Shown: positions 18,725-27,817, counted from the stretch's first letter. The stretch: DNA of 64,000 nucleotides from Nostocales cyanobacterium HT-58-2 (GCA_002163975.1 CP019636.1:3545001-3609000), one strand, 5' to 3'. Translations and numbers: made by a program. Notes: generated from the sequence alone by a model not told the origin.

Positions 18725-18752
18725 AGGTGCGTTACGCTTACGGGACGCACCT
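18725..18752. terminator. Hairpin after the HIT gene
   Basis: AGGTGCGT (18725-18732) and ACGCACCT (18745-18752) form a perfect 8-bp stem with a 12-base loop, 28 bp after the HIT stop codon. The following bases are only moderately T-rich, so it is either a weak terminator or a dispersed palindromic repeat. Confidence 0.5.
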
Positions 18753-18833
18753 TTCCTTTGTGTTCAATAAATAACCTGTAACATCAATAACTAAAGTAAA
18801 TGAATCACATAACAAAAACTTACTTAAATAATC

Positions 18834-18922
18834 TTTACAAAACGCAATCTAACCTCTAATGTATAAGACAGGTAGGTAATCAAACCTACGTAAATCATTC
18901 AAAATAAAGCACTCATAAAACA
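18834..18922 (+). promoter_or_regulatory. psbA promoter and 5' leader
   Basis: A TTTACA hexamer at 18834-18839 and TAATGT/TATAAG between 18857 and 18867 could be -35 and -10 elements. The leader carries an inverted repeat, GTAGGT (18872-18877) and ACCTAC (18884-18889), about 35 bases before the ATG, which could fold in psbA mRNA. Exact box assignment is uncertain. Confidence 0.5.
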
Positions 18923-20005
18923 ATGACCACAACCTTACAACGCCGCGAAAGCGCCAACGTCTGGGGTCGTTTCTGCGAGTGGATCACCAGCACCGAAAAC
19001 CGCATATACATCGGTTGGTTCGGCGTACTGATGATTCCAACCCTGTTGGCAGCAACCACCTGCTTCATCATTGCATTCATTGCAGCACCTCCCGTTGACA
19101 TCGACGGTATCCGTGAGCCTGTTGCAGGTTCATTGATGTATGGAAACAACATCATCTCTGGTGCAGTTGTTCCTTCCTCCAACGCGATCGGTTTGCACTT
19201 CTACCCCATCTGGGAAGCAGCTTCCCTGGATGAGTGGTTGTACAACGGTGGTCCATACCAGTTGGTGATTTTCCACTTCTTGATCGGCGTATTCTGCTAC
19301 CTCGGTCGTGAGTGGGAATTGTCCTACCGCTTGGGTATGCGTCCTTGGATCTGCGTAGCATTCAGCGCACCAGTAGCTGCAGCAACCGCAGTATTCTTGA
19401 TCTACCCCATCGGACAAGGTTCCTTCTCTGACGGTATGCCTCTGGGCATCTCTGGTACATTCAACTTCATGTTGGTGTTCCAAGCAGAGCACAACATCCT
19501 AATGCACCCCTTCCACCAACTCGGTGTCGCAGGTGTATTCGGTGGTAGCTTGTTCAGTGCAATGCACGGTTCTCTGGTCACCTCTTCCTTGGTTCGTGAA
19601 ACAACCGAAACCGAATCTCAGAACTACGGTTACAAGTTCGGTCAAGAAGAAGAAACCTACAACATCGTTGCTGCTCACGGCTACTTCGGTCGCTTGATCT
19701 TCCAATACGCTTCCTTCAACAACAGCCGCAGCTTGCACTTCTTCTTGGCTGCATGGCCTGTAGTGGGAATCTGGTTCACCGCACTGGGCGTAAGCACCAT
19801 GGCGTTCAACCTCAACGGTTTCAACTTCAACTCTTCTGTGATTGACTCTCAAGGTCGCGTGATTGGCACCTGGGCAGACATCCTCAACCGTTCCAACCTG
19901 GGTATGGAAGTGATGCACGAGCGTAATGCTCACAACTTCCCCCTCGACTTGGCTTCTGGTGATGTAGCTCCTGTTGCACTCAGCGCTCCTGCTATCAACG
20001 GCTAA
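18923..20005 (+). CDS. psbA: Photosystem II D1 protein (PsbA), Glu130 type
   Basis: 360-aa reaction-centre subunit that binds P680, pheophytin, QB and the Mn cluster in the thylakoid. Five membrane helices are present. Residue 130 is Glu (CYLGREWEL), the state found in high-light D1 forms rather than the Gln130 form. His332, Glu333, Asp342 and Ala344 of the Mn site are present ([14 protein letters not shown]), followed by the 16-residue tail removed by CtpA. Codon use is strongly biased, as in highly expressed genes. It is a single gene with its own promoter and terminator. Confidence 0.98.
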   Translation: MTTTLQRRESANVWGRFCEWITSTENRIYIGWFGVLMIPTLLAATTCFIIAFIAAPPVDIDGIREPVAGSLMYGNNIISGAVVPSSNAIGLHFYPIWEAASLDEWLYNGGPYQLVIFHFLIGVFCYLGREWELSYRLGMRPWICVAFSAPVAAATAVFLIYPIGQGSFSDGMPLGISGTFNFMLVFQAEHNILMHPFHQLGVAGVFGGSLFSAMHGSLVTSSLVRETTETESQNYGYKFGQEEETYNIVAAHGYFGRLIFQYASFNNSRSLHFFLAAWPVVGIWFTALGVSTMAFNLNGFNFNSSVIDSQGRVIGTWADILNRSNLGMEVMHERNAHNFPLDLASGDVAPVALSAPAING

Positions 20006-20025
20006 TCTTCAACCTTAGCTGAATC

Positions 20026-20062
20026 AAAAACGCCCTCCACACGGAGGGCGTTTTTGTTTTTA
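20026..20062 (+). terminator. Rho-independent terminator of psbA
   Basis: About 20 bp after the psbA stop, the arms CGCCCTCC (20031-20038) and GGAGGGCG (20043-20050) form a GC-rich stem with a short loop, preceded by an A run and followed by TTTTTGTTTTT. This is a textbook intrinsic terminator. Confidence 0.93.
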
Positions 20063-20099
20063 ACGATATTGTTATATTTATCTTAAGCCACGTAAATTA

Positions 20100-21107
20100 A
20101 CGTGAGTTCGACGAACTAAAAAACGGCAGGAGGCAGAGCAGGCAGGTGTTTTGGGTAAATGTCAAGTGAGGGTTTTTTCGGTAGATAAGTATAAGCAGCC
20201 AAACCTGCCATCAAATTGACTAAGAAATTGAATACACTACGATGCCGAGAGTGTTCTATTTGGCACAAATTTTTGAGGTGGTCATTAACGGACTCAATTA
20301 CTGCACGTTTGCGTAAAAGAATTTTGTCAATTAATTTGACCAAACGGTTTTTCATATTCTTTTTAGATTTCGTGACTAACTGTAACCCCCGTTCATATAG
20401 CTGTTCAAAAAGTTTTTGGGAGATATAACCTCTATCTCCAAATAGTTTACCAATCAAGTCCTTGGTCATGTCTGGAACTGGTTCTCGGTCATCAACATTT
20501 GCCGGAGTTAGTTTGAATGCCAGCAATTCTCCCTGGTCGTTAATAATCAAATGGAGTTTAAAGCCGAAGTGCCAACCCACCGAATTTTTGCCCCATTTAA
20601 CTAATCCTTTAAAGACCTTGTGTGCATGAGCACGGCATTTATGACAAACTTCTATTGGCGTTGAGTCAATAAAGCTAATTCCTGTAATTTCACCTCTGCG
20701 TCTATGTAAAAAACAACATAACAACATTAAGCACCAAGGCATTAACTCCACAAATCGTGTGTAGCTCACTAAGTTTGGGAAAGCTCCACGCCAACCCGGT
20801 AGCACTTGTAAGGTGTAAAACTCCTTAAATGTTCGGTAGCCACTGCCGTGAAAGGCGATGGCAATAGTCATAACTTCACTTATATGCATCCTTGAGGCAC
20901 TACGGCGTTCTCCAGTCATTGATGGTAGCTGCGGTGCTTGCTGCCATAACTTTTCCCATGATGAACAGAAATCATCTACCTCACAGAAAATCTGGGTTAC
21001 GTCAAGCCGAGATACAATAGTGGACATCGCTGAGACACCTTGTTTATTTTTGCTTTTATGACAGTCTCAGCTTTTTTTGTGCCATTTTCAAGCCGTCGAA
21101 CTCACGT
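20100..21107 (-). mobile_element. Complete IS982-family insertion sequence
   Basis: The element is 1008 bp. Its ends are a perfect 14-bp inverted repeat, ACGTGAGTTCGACG at 20100-20113 and its complement at 21094-21107, with weaker similarity continuing inward. It is flanked by the 7-bp direct repeat TAAATTA (20093-20099 and 21108-21114), a target duplication. One intact transposase gene fills it. It sits 38 bp past the psbA terminator. Perfect ends and an intact gene suggest a recent insertion. Confidence 0.92.
20116..21027 (-). CDS. IS982 family transposase
   Basis: 303-aa DDE transposase, full length for the family. Family features include the N-terminal YCEVDDFC-like segment (QIFCEVDDFC), the catalytic Asp in SFIDSTPIEVCHK, the second in LFGDRGYIS, and Glu in RAVIESVNDHLKN. 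The frame is intact and lies entirely between the element's inverted repeats, so the copy may be active. Confidence 0.93.
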   Translation of the reverse strand: MSTIVSRLDVTQIFCEVDDFCSSWEKLWQQAPQLPSMTGERRSASRMHISEVMTIAIAFHGSGYRTFKEFYTLQVLPGWRGAFPNLVSYTRFVELMPWCLMLLCCFLHRRRGEITGISFIDSTPIEVCHKCRAHAHKVFKGLVKWGKNSVGWHFGFKLHLIINDQGELLAFKLTPANVDDREPVPDMTKDLIGKLFGDRGYISQKLFEQLYERGLQLVTKSKKNMKNRLVKLIDKILLRKRAVIESVNDHLKNLCQIEHSRHRSVFNFLVNLMAGLAAYTYLPKKPSLDIYPKHLPALPPAVF

Positions 21108-21264
21108 TAAATTAGTAATTACTATAGAAACGTCAATTCATTGTTCAACATTAGATCATCTTCAAGTATCTTCACCACCAAGGAATAAAAGGATAGGCGA
21201 TCGCTCTTTAGGTAGTGAGTTTGCGCGATCGCTTAGCGATATTAGATGAAACAACTATTGAACA

Positions 21265-21429
21265 GTGTTTGACAACCCTGGAACATACGGTGCTGAACTG
21301 AAATCTCAGCTTGCTGGTATCTTCACCTCTAGCAATTGGCTTGAGAAGGTTATTAATTCAATCTATAATAAACCAGCTTTTGCTTCGACAACTTTCGCGC
21401 TCTTTAATGACTTCGCAAAGACGAAATAA
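21265..21429 (+). pseudogene. Possible 3' remnant of a lost gene
   Basis: An open frame beginning with GTG at 21265 and stopping at 21429 encodes 54 residues (FDNPGTYGAELKSQLAG, then FTSSNWLEKVINSIYN, ending FALFNDFAKTK). The composition looks like a real C-terminus. A neighbouring frame just upstream (about 21230-21300) also looks protein-like, so this may be the frameshifted end of a gene whose body was lost around the IS982 insertion. I do not recognise the family; it could be chance. Confidence 0.3.
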
Positions 21430-21445
21430 CCAAATACTAAGCGCT

Positions 21446-23725
21446 TCAAATTGACTCTCCGAAAAGTTGCCTTCTTAAAAACTCCCTTTTCTCTGGACTT
21501 AGACGATAAACTTCAGGCTCTGCCTTTCCAACTATATACCCTTGCACATAGCTAATACCTAAGTTTTTCAAATAATGTAGTGTAACTGGTGAAGTTTCAT
21601 CTAAGCCTTCAACAATGACATTTGCTGGATTAAGTGGGTTCGTTTTTGCAACGATTTGCTGCACGAAGTGAATAATAACATCGACGGGTTGATGATAAAG
21701 AATTTCACGGTCAATTTTGACGTAGGGTGGATTAAGCCCTGCCAATCGAGAAACTGAAGCATAACCAACCCCAAAATCATCAATCCCAAATCTAATATTT
21801 AGTTCTTGAACATATTGAGATAGCCTTGCTTTAAAAGTAATCAGTGGAGATTGAAGGCGGACTCCATCTTGATATGTTGGCAAATCAGATTTTTCAGAAA
21901 TTTCTAGAATTAGCTTTTTAGCTGGAATTTGATTATTTTTTCCCTCTTTAACAATTTCACGAATAGTCTTGAAATAGGCTGTTCGCATTAGAGATTCCGG
22001 ATAGACGTTAACTGATAAAGGAAGTATTTCATAGGCTCTACCTTGTTTGGCTTTAATCGCTGCTTGCCGATAAGTTTCAACGGCAAGTTTGAGAAGGTGT
22101 TGATCTAACTCAATTGTAAATTTACGCCCCCATAACTCTGCGGCAGAAAATAGATCAATAGGAGCTGTCAAATTATCTGGATCTCGAGCAAGAGCCTCCC
22201 AACCACCAATCGAAAGAGTATCTAGATCAAGAATTGGTTCAAAGTATATGAGCATCTTTGTAAGGCGAGCACAAAAGAGAGAAAATCTTTTTTCATATAA
22301 AGAAAATGGAACAAATCCATAACTCCTCTTTAAATCGTCAAGAATTACTGCTTCAACTCTTGCAGCTTGAAGAGATAATTCCTGACTTGCTCTATAGAAA
22401 CTAGAAACAGTCCTACCATATGCATCATTAAGCAGATAGGAGTCGCTCGGCAAACCACAAACCACTAGAAACTCGCTGTTTATTGATTCTAAAGGTATCA
22501 AGACAAAAGCTTTAGAGGCTGTTGCTTTTTCATCGTAATATGTTCTATAAATCCCATGATGATCTGGAGTAAAAACAGATCCGATTGAAATATTAGAAAG
22601 AATCTTATTTCTTAAAATTTCAGTATAAGCGGCTTGATCATCAATATCTTCATTTATATTGCTTTGTGATTTTAGAGTCCAGCCATTTTGATAATCTTGT
22701 TGATGCATCACAAAAACAAAATCAGCATCTGAAGACTCTCGGATTATCTCAAGAATCAAATTTTGAACTATTGCCTCTTTCTCCATGGAATTACTAGATG
22801 AGTATCTGAGAGATGCATCATTCAATTTTTCAACTAATCTAGTGATAAAGGATTCAAGAGGTTGAAGTAAACTTGGAATAGGATTGTAGTATATATTACT
22901 GTTTGTTCTTTGATTAATTTCTAATTTGAGTTCTCTTAGCTGAATCTTGTCATTATTTATCCTTAATGCTTGACCTGTCTTAGGCTTTGTTTTCGCCAAT
23001 ATGATTTCAAAGCCTTTATCTTTTAAAACTATGATTTTAGGTGTTACATTAGGAACTGTTTCTTGCACTTTGCAGGTAGCATAATTGTGCAGTTCTAATA
23101 TTGATACTTGACCATCTTCATCAAGATCACCTGCTCCTGTTTCAATCCCCTCTACTAAGTAGTGAGTGTAAACAGATAGTTCTGCTCCTTGCTGCTCAAA
23201 AGAATACTCGGTCGAACTAGAGGATGTAAGAACTACTCGTCCTTCTGCTCCCAATTGTCCCTGCAAGTCTATCGACGAACTATCATCTTTTGCAGAAAGG
23301 GCTGGGTCGAAGGCTCCGCTAAAACAGCAGTCGAGTATTATAACCTGCCGTTTGGCACGACAACGCCTCATGATGTCATGGATAAAGCTAGCAGGTACGG
23401 CGGTTGATCTAATGAGTTCTCCTTTTAAAGTTTTCCTTGTTGCACGAGTTGCAAAATACAAGCTACCGTTGTCATCTTTGATGCCATGCCCAGAAAAGTA
23501 TAGAAGTAGCAGATCTTCTCTGGTGCGTTCTGTGAACAGTGCTTCTATCTTATACTGCATTGTCTGAGGGTCAGGATTTATCAAACTTTGGAGTTCATTA
23601 AATCCACCCATATCAGGATCTTGTAGAACCCGTCGCAATGCTTCAATATCTTTCGCAGCGGCTGGAAGTGGAGCCAGCCCTACTTCGTATTCACTAACTC
23701 CAATTAGCAATGCTATCTTTGCCAT
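21446..23725 (-). CDS. Caspase-like (orthocaspase) - GAF-like - EAL domain fusion protein
   Basis: 759 aa. Residues 1-245 are a caspase-fold domain: LLIGVSEYE start, catalytic His80 in YFSGHG, and Cys134 in LDCCFSG. An EF-hand-like loop, DLDEDGQVSILE (200-211), suggests calcium binding, as in metacaspases. Residues 285-460 resemble a GAF sensor. Residues 475-745 are an EAL phosphodiesterase domain with the expected catalytic positions: E510 in WEALAR, N573, E608, D649-D650 in DDFGVGYAS, K670, E706 and Q728. It therefore looks able to hydrolyse cyclic-di-GMP and cut peptides. It has no signal peptide or membrane helix. No operon partner is evident. The joint function is unknown. Confidence 0.85.
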   Translation of the reverse strand: MAKIALLIGVSEYEVGLAPLPAAAKDIEALRRVLQDPDMGGFNELQSLINPDPQTMQYKIEALFTERTREDLLLLYFSGHGIKDDNGSLYFATRATRKTLKGELIRSTAVPASFIHDIMRRCRAKRQVIILDCCFSGAFDPALSAKDDSSSIDLQGQLGAEGRVVLTSSSSTEYSFEQQGAELSVYTHYLVEGIETGAGDLDEDGQVSILELHNYATCKVQETVPNVTPKIIVLKDKGFEIILAKTKPKTGQALRINNDKIQLRELKLEINQRTNSNIYYNPIPSLLQPLESFITRLVEKLNDASLRYSSSNSMEKEAIVQNLILEIIRESSDADFVFVMHQQDYQNGWTLKSQSNINEDIDDQAAYTEILRNKILSNISIGSVFTPDHHGIYRTYYDEKATASKAFVLIPLESINSEFLVVCGLPSDSYLLNDAYGRTVSSFYRASQELSLQAARVEAVILDDLKRSYGFVPFSLYEKRFSLFCARLTKMLIYFEPILDLDTLSIGGWEALARDPDNLTAPIDLFSAAELWGRKFTIELDQHLLKLAVETYRQAAIKAKQGRAYEILPLSVNVYPESLMRTAYFKTIREIVKEGKNNQIPAKKLILEISEKSDLPTYQDGVRLQSPLITFKARLSQYVQELNIRFGIDDFGVGYASVSRLAGLNPPYVKIDREILYHQPVDVIIHFVQQIVAKTNPLNPANVIVEGLDETSPVTLHYLKNLGISYVQGYIVGKAEPEVYRLSPEKREFLRRQLFGESI

Positions 23726-24263
23726 TGTTTTGTCCCTATGCCTTCATGAGAAGGAAATCACAATTGACAGGTTACGAGTTTTTGCTATACCTAAAGGAAA
23801 GTTTTGGCACCCGAGGCTGAACACTAATAGACAACCTTTGAACTACCGTCTTACTGATAACTTTGTAGTTTAACTAGTAGTCTAACTATATGTTATGGTG
23901 CATACTGCCGTCTAACACACTTCATTTCGTATCATTTACCACACAGGATTTAACACACTTTATTTCGTATCGTTCGCCATACAGTGCCTCATAACATATC
24001 AATAATCTGGGGAGAGTACCACAAGCGGGGTTTTGTACTGTAAGAAAAGGTGTTTTACTGCATTTTGATATGATTGAACCGCACAACCTTAAGTAGCTGG
24101 TCTTAGGCATATGAGCATGAAAACGGAAAAGTTTTATGTTTAGTCTTGAATCGTGGCGATCGCGGTGTGGGAAGTCCACTTGACCTTTGATGAGTTAACC
24201 AACCAATCCAAAATTCTCTAAGAATGCCATCATAGTGATGGAGTAACAATTGGAGACAAGACA
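23726..24263. other. Intergenic spacer with a tandem imperfect repeat
   Basis: 538 bp without a supported gene. A unit of about 35 bp occurs twice, at 23913-23947 and 23951-23985 (taacacactt[c/t]atttcgtatc then tt and cca.acag), with a 38-bp period and a few differences. The remainder is AT-rich and leads to the recR ribosome site. Function unknown. Confidence 0.5.
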
Positions 24264-24860
24264 ACGGTTTACGCACGCCCTTTAGCACGCTTAATTGAGC
24301 AACTGCAACGCTTACCTGGAGTTGGTCCAAAAACTGCTCAACGCCTAGCCTTGCACATTTTAAAGCGACCAGAAGCAGAAGTTGAGGCTCTGGCGCAAGC
24401 CCTCATTGAAGCAAAAAAACAGATAGGCTTGTGTAAAGAGTGCTTTCACCTATCTGCTGAACCAGTTTGTGAAATCTGCCGCAACTTAAACCGCGATAAC
24501 ACGGCTCTCTGTGTCGTGGCGGATTCTCGTGATGTGATTGCCTTGGAAAAAACTCGCGAGTTTAAGGGCAAGTATCATGTCTTAGGTGGGGTGATTTCCC
24601 CTATAGATGGAATTGGTCCAGAACAGTTAACAGTTCAGGCTTTGGTACGGAGGGTGAGTCAGCAAAAGCCAGAAGAAGTGATTTTGGCAATTAGTCCAAG
24701 TGTGGAAGGTGAGACAACAACACTTTACGTCGGTCAACTCCTTAAACCTTTTACTAAAGTGACGCGGATTGCTTTTGGTTTACCTGTGGGTGGGGATTTA
24801 GAGTACGCTGATGAGGTCACTTTGGCAAGAGCTTTGGAAGGTCGCCGAGAGTTAGATTAG
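24264..24860 (+). CDS. recR: Recombination protein RecR, apparently with ACG start
   Basis: RecFOR-pathway protein that helps load RecA on gapped DNA. The conserved N-terminus ([30 protein letters not shown], split here across the helix-hairpin-helix) begins upstream of any ATG, GTG or TTG; the next usable start, TTG at 24351, would remove the HhH motif. An in-frame stop lies at 24219, and the codons between contain no standard start. GGAG at 24252-24255 is 8 bases before an ACG at 24264, exactly where relatives have ATG. Then follow the C4 zinc finger ([18 protein letters not shown]) and the Toprim domain ([15 protein letters not shown]). 198 aa matches RecR. Confidence 0.88.
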   Translation, partial: TVYARPLARLIEQLQRLPGVGPKTAQRLALHILKRPEAEVEALAQALIEAKKQIGLCKECFHLSAEPVCEICRNLNRDNTALCVVADSRDVIALEKTREFKGKYHVLGGVISPIDGIGPEQLTVQALVRRVSQQKPEEVILAISPSVEGETTTLYVGQLLKPFTKVTRIAFGLPVGGDLEYADEVTLARALEGRRELD

Positions 24861-24995
24861 CGAAATTTATCATCCCTCAAGACACAGGCGTTATGCTGCT
24901 TTTCGTCTTGTGGGTATATAACTCAAGGCGGTTAAAACTTACCACAACTATTGATAATATTCATAAGATGATAAAAAAATATTATATTAGGAAGA

Positions 24996-25781
24996 ATGTC
25001 AACTGCTTTAATTACTGGTGCCTCTAGTGGGATTGGCAAAGCCTTTGCAGAGGAACTAGCGACACGCAATACAAATCTTGTTTTAGTTGCTCGTTCAGAA
25101 GAAAAACTGAACAAAATTGCTAAACAATTACAAGAAAAACATAATATTCACATAGATATTCTTGTTAAAGATCTAACAGAAACTGGCGCGACTGATGCTG
25201 TTTTTGATGCTATAAAAGCAAAAGGATTAACAATTGATTTATTAATCAACAATGCTGGTTTTGCCCACTATGGCGACTTTGCTGAAAGTGATGGAGAACG
25301 GCAAGTCAAAATGGTACAGTTAAATATTCTTGCACTGGTAGATTTAACTCATAAATTTTTGCCAGGAATGCGCCAACGTCGTTCTGGAAACATTATTAAT
25401 GTCTCTTCCCTGACCGCATTTCAACCGATGCCATATATTTCTGTGTATGGTGCCAGCAAAGCGTTTATTGTCAGTTTTAGTCAGGCACTTTGGGCAGAAA
25501 ATCGTCACTATGGTGTGCGTGTTCTCGTGACTTGTCCAGGACCAGTTGAGACAAACTTCTTTACAGAAGCGAATTTTCCGCCAGCACTTGCAGCCAGAAC
25601 AAATAAAATATCGACTTCAGAACAAGTGGTACGCGAATCTTTAAAAGCTTTGGAAAGGGGAGATTCTATAGTTGTGATTGGTGGTCTTAGAACTCACTTA
25701 ATCACCAAGTTATCTCCGTTTGTACCGCGCAAAACCCTGCTGAGTATTTTGGAAAAACAGTTTAAGGCAAAGGCTTTGTAG
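24996..25781 (+). CDS. Short-chain dehydrogenase/reductase
   Basis: 261-aa NAD(P)-dependent oxidoreductase. The Rossmann motif TGASSGIGKAFAEEL is at the N-terminus, NNAG follows, and the catalytic Ser and YxxxK are in NVSSLTAFQ and VYGASKAF. A PGPVETNFF loop is typical of the classical DltE-like subgroup. The substrate cannot be deduced. It is preceded by a small hairpin-containing spacer after recR, so it may have its own promoter. Confidence 0.9.
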   Translation: MSTALITGASSGIGKAFAEELATRNTNLVLVARSEEKLNKIAKQLQEKHNIHIDILVKDLTETGATDAVFDAIKAKGLTIDLLINNAGFAHYGDFAESDGERQVKMVQLNILALVDLTHKFLPGMRQRRSGNIINVSSLTAFQPMPYISVYGASKAFIVSFSQALWAENRHYGVRVLVTCPGPVETNFFTEANFPPALAARTNKISTSEQVVRESLKALERGDSIVVIGGLRTHLITKLSPFVPRKTLLSILEKQFKAKAL

Positions 25782-25821
25782 AGATATTTTTTAAACATTT
25801 ATTAAAACATTTATCAAGCTT

Positions 25822-26601
25822 CTACATATACCTTGTCAACTGCACACGGTAGCGCTCTTTTTTGGTAACGGCGATTTCCCCAACTTCTAAACGTCCCTTA
25901 CCGCGAATGGCAATTAAGTCACCTGTTTTCACTTGAGAACTGGCTTGAGTGATTTCCTTCCAGTTAACGCGAACATCTCCGCCGTCAATTAACTCAACCA
26001 TTTTGCTGCGAGACATTCCAAAACCAGCAGATGCGATCGCATCTAACCGCAAGGAAGCTTCTACGGTTGCTAATTCTTTTTTCTTGGGTTCGCGTACCTT
26101 TAACTCGCTCAAATCAATGCGCTGGGTTTTCACCGGAACCGATCGCACCTGCTTGAGATTCATCTCTAAAAATTCTGCCAACTCTGGCACAACAATTGCC
26201 TGTGCTCCCCGTTCACCCAGTACGATAACGTCCCCCGTCTTTTCGCGCACAACACCAGTTCCTAGCATTGCACCTAAAAAGTCACGGTGAGTGGCGGTAT
26301 CAAAGAGGAAATTTCCAGCTATGTCTAAGGCGATGACGGCGACTTGAGATTGATCTAGAGGAAGTTCGGAACGGGCGATCGCGATTCTTCTGCGTTCAGC
26401 TTGGGGATACCCACCCCACGCCACCAATTGCACCTCCGTCAGACGGCTGAATACTTGCTGAATTTCTACCAACTCCGGTGGGGACAGAAAATCTGTCAAA
26501 ACGACTTCCCAAGTTTTAATTGCTTGTTCAGCCTGGTCAATAACACGAGCGATACTATCTCGATTTTCAACACCTTTTAAAAGTTCTTCCCGTGGCAGCA
26601 T
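25822..26601 (-). CDS. Photosystem II S4 domain protein
   Basis: 259 aa, matching the cyanobacterial family of that name (YlmH-like). The N-terminal part (MLPREELLKGVENRDSIARV) and the RNase-like middle (VVLGERGAQAIVVPEL) precede a C-terminal S4 RNA-binding domain (RLDAIASAGFGMSRSKMVELIDGGDVRVNW). It is thought to act in RNA binding connected with photosystem II biogenesis; the molecular target is not known. The gene stands alone on the minus strand. Confidence 0.88.
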   Translation of the reverse strand: MLPREELLKGVENRDSIARVIDQAEQAIKTWEVVLTDFLSPPELVEIQQVFSRLTEVQLVAWGGYPQAERRRIAIARSELPLDQSQVAVIALDIAGNFLFDTATHRDFLGAMLGTGVVREKTGDVIVLGERGAQAIVVPELAEFLEMNLKQVRSVPVKTQRIDLSELKVREPKKKELATVEASLRLDAIASAGFGMSRSKMVELIDGGDVRVNWKEITQASSQVKTGDLIAIRGKGRLEVGEIAVTKKERYRVQLTRYM

Positions 26602-26640
26602 TCTAATTATGATTTAAAAAATGATTTAAAAAGTGTGAGT

Positions 26641-26699
26641 TGTTTAGTTATTGGTAGTTCCTGGAACCACTTCCCACTACCTACCAGCTACTAACTAAA
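26641..26699. repeat. Inverted-repeat spacer element
   Basis: The spacer after the PSII S4 gene contains nested inverted pairs, tggtag/ctacca and ttagt/actaa, typical of dispersed Nostocales repeats such as those made of tagttattggtagt and its complement. It may act as a weak transcription stop. Confidence 0.4.
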
Positions 26700-26701
26700 G
26701 A

Positions 26702-27208
26702 CTAACGAATAGTTGTGTCAGCGTAACCTTGAATATTTTCAGGCTCAAACTGACGTAAGACGCGGGTTGCTTGGCGGGTGAGATTTTCAGCACCTTGAAC
26801 CACAACCAAGTACTTACCAGCATTTAAGCGGTTGCGGTATGGTAAAGCATCACCGCTCCCAACGACTAAACCAACTCCACCACCAGCAAATACACTACCC
26901 ATCGCACCAGCAACAGCACCTAAGAGTCCTCCAATGATGTGATTTCCAATTTCACCTGCCCAAGCAAAGGTGTCTAACCCAGTGAGGACGCTGAAAGTGG
27001 TACCTGCAAAAAATCCAAACGGTACTAGCCAAAACGCCATGAAACGAGTCTGCTTCTTTGCTTGTTCATTGGGGTCTATTAAGCCAAACTCATCAGCAGT
27101 TTTGTAACCTTTCCCTAATATTGTAGCTTCTATGCCTTCTTTCTCTAAGGCTAGGTAAGCAGCTTCTGCTTTGATGCGGTCTGGTAAAACAGCAACAAGA
27201 TAGTTCAT
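26702..27208 (-). CDS. Glycine-zipper membrane protein, conserved hypothetical
   Basis: 168 aa. The first 40 residues look like a small alpha/beta domain (NYLVAVLPDRIKAEAAYLALEKEGIEATIL). They are followed by two hydrophobic stretches (FMAFWLVPFGFFAGTTFSVLTG and a glycine-rich HIIGGLLGAVAGAMGSVFAGGGVG). The C-terminus (YLVVVQGAENLTRQATRVLRQ) repeats the ferredoxin-like character. The plan resembles the stress proteins at 7813 and 11255, though sequence similarity is weak. Function unknown. Confidence 0.7.
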   Translation of the reverse strand: MNYLVAVLPDRIKAEAAYLALEKEGIEATILGKGYKTADEFGLIDPNEQAKKQTRFMAFWLVPFGFFAGTTFSVLTGLDTFAWAGEIGNHIIGGLLGAVAGAMGSVFAGGGVGLVVGSGDALPYRNRLNAGKYLVVVQGAENLTRQATRVLRQFEPENIQGYADTTIR

Positions 27209-27439
27209 CGATTTGAAACTGAGATTTGATAAGGGTGACGCTCTATAAAGGTTAGATCAGGTTAGATCAAAGATGTGCTCAAATTCAGATTATCAGCAAA
27301 AAGCCAATAGCGTTTGTTTGCCTTCACATCTTTGTTTTTTCATTTCTTATTTGTTAATAAATAAGGATGAGGGCTGATTTTATTGAGCTAAACATAAGGG
27401 ATAGGTAGAACCTTATGAGAAGTTTTATGTTTCAGGACA

Positions 27440-27817
27440 TTACTGTACTAAGTCAAGAGGTTCGCAAAAATTATTCACACCTTTCTTTAAGATGTACATT
27501 AAAACTGGCATTGCTAAACTGTTAGGAAACATAGGCATTGTTTTCAGATTTTCTATCATCGCTTTAACTGAGCCGTTGAGCAAATCTTCCCGAAATTCTT
27601 GTTGACAAATGACGACACGCCATTTTCGGGCTAAAGCATCCAACCACTCTGAATTTGCTATTTCTGGTTCTTGTCCTGCCCGAATAGCTAAAGTCATTGC
27701 TGCATCTTCTAGATCTCCCTCACATTCCTCAATAATGTCGAGTGCTTCCATAGACGTGAAGTCATCTGCAACTTGAGAGCGAAACAGTGCAATTTCTTTT
27801 GCCGTAACTTGCGTCAT
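27440..27817 (-). CDS. Conserved hypothetical protein
   Basis: 125 aa, soluble, acidic N-terminal half (MTQVTAKEIALFRSQVADDFTSMEALDIIEECEGDLEDAA). The EECEGDLEDAAM segment resembles UBA/TS-N like helical bundles that recognise small folded partners, but I would not assign that function. The C-terminal half has MYILKKGVNNFCEPLD. No neighbour gives context. Confidence 0.65.
   Translation of the reverse strand: MTQVTAKEIALFRSQVADDFTSMEALDIIEECEGDLEDAAMTLAIRAGQEPEIANSEWLDALARKWRVVICQQEFREDLLNGSVKAMIENLKTMPMFPNSLAMPVLMYILKKGVNNFCEPLDLVQ

Noticed and set aside
19130..19933. Antisense frames over psbA
   Set aside because: They arise from the strong codon bias of psbA and have no independent start signals.
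23913..23985. Possible CRISPR repeats
   Set aside because: There are only two imperfect units, practically no spacer between them, and no cas genes nearby.
24351..24860. TTG start for recR
   Set aside because: It would remove conserved residues and the helix-hairpin-helix motif that are encoded in frame upstream.
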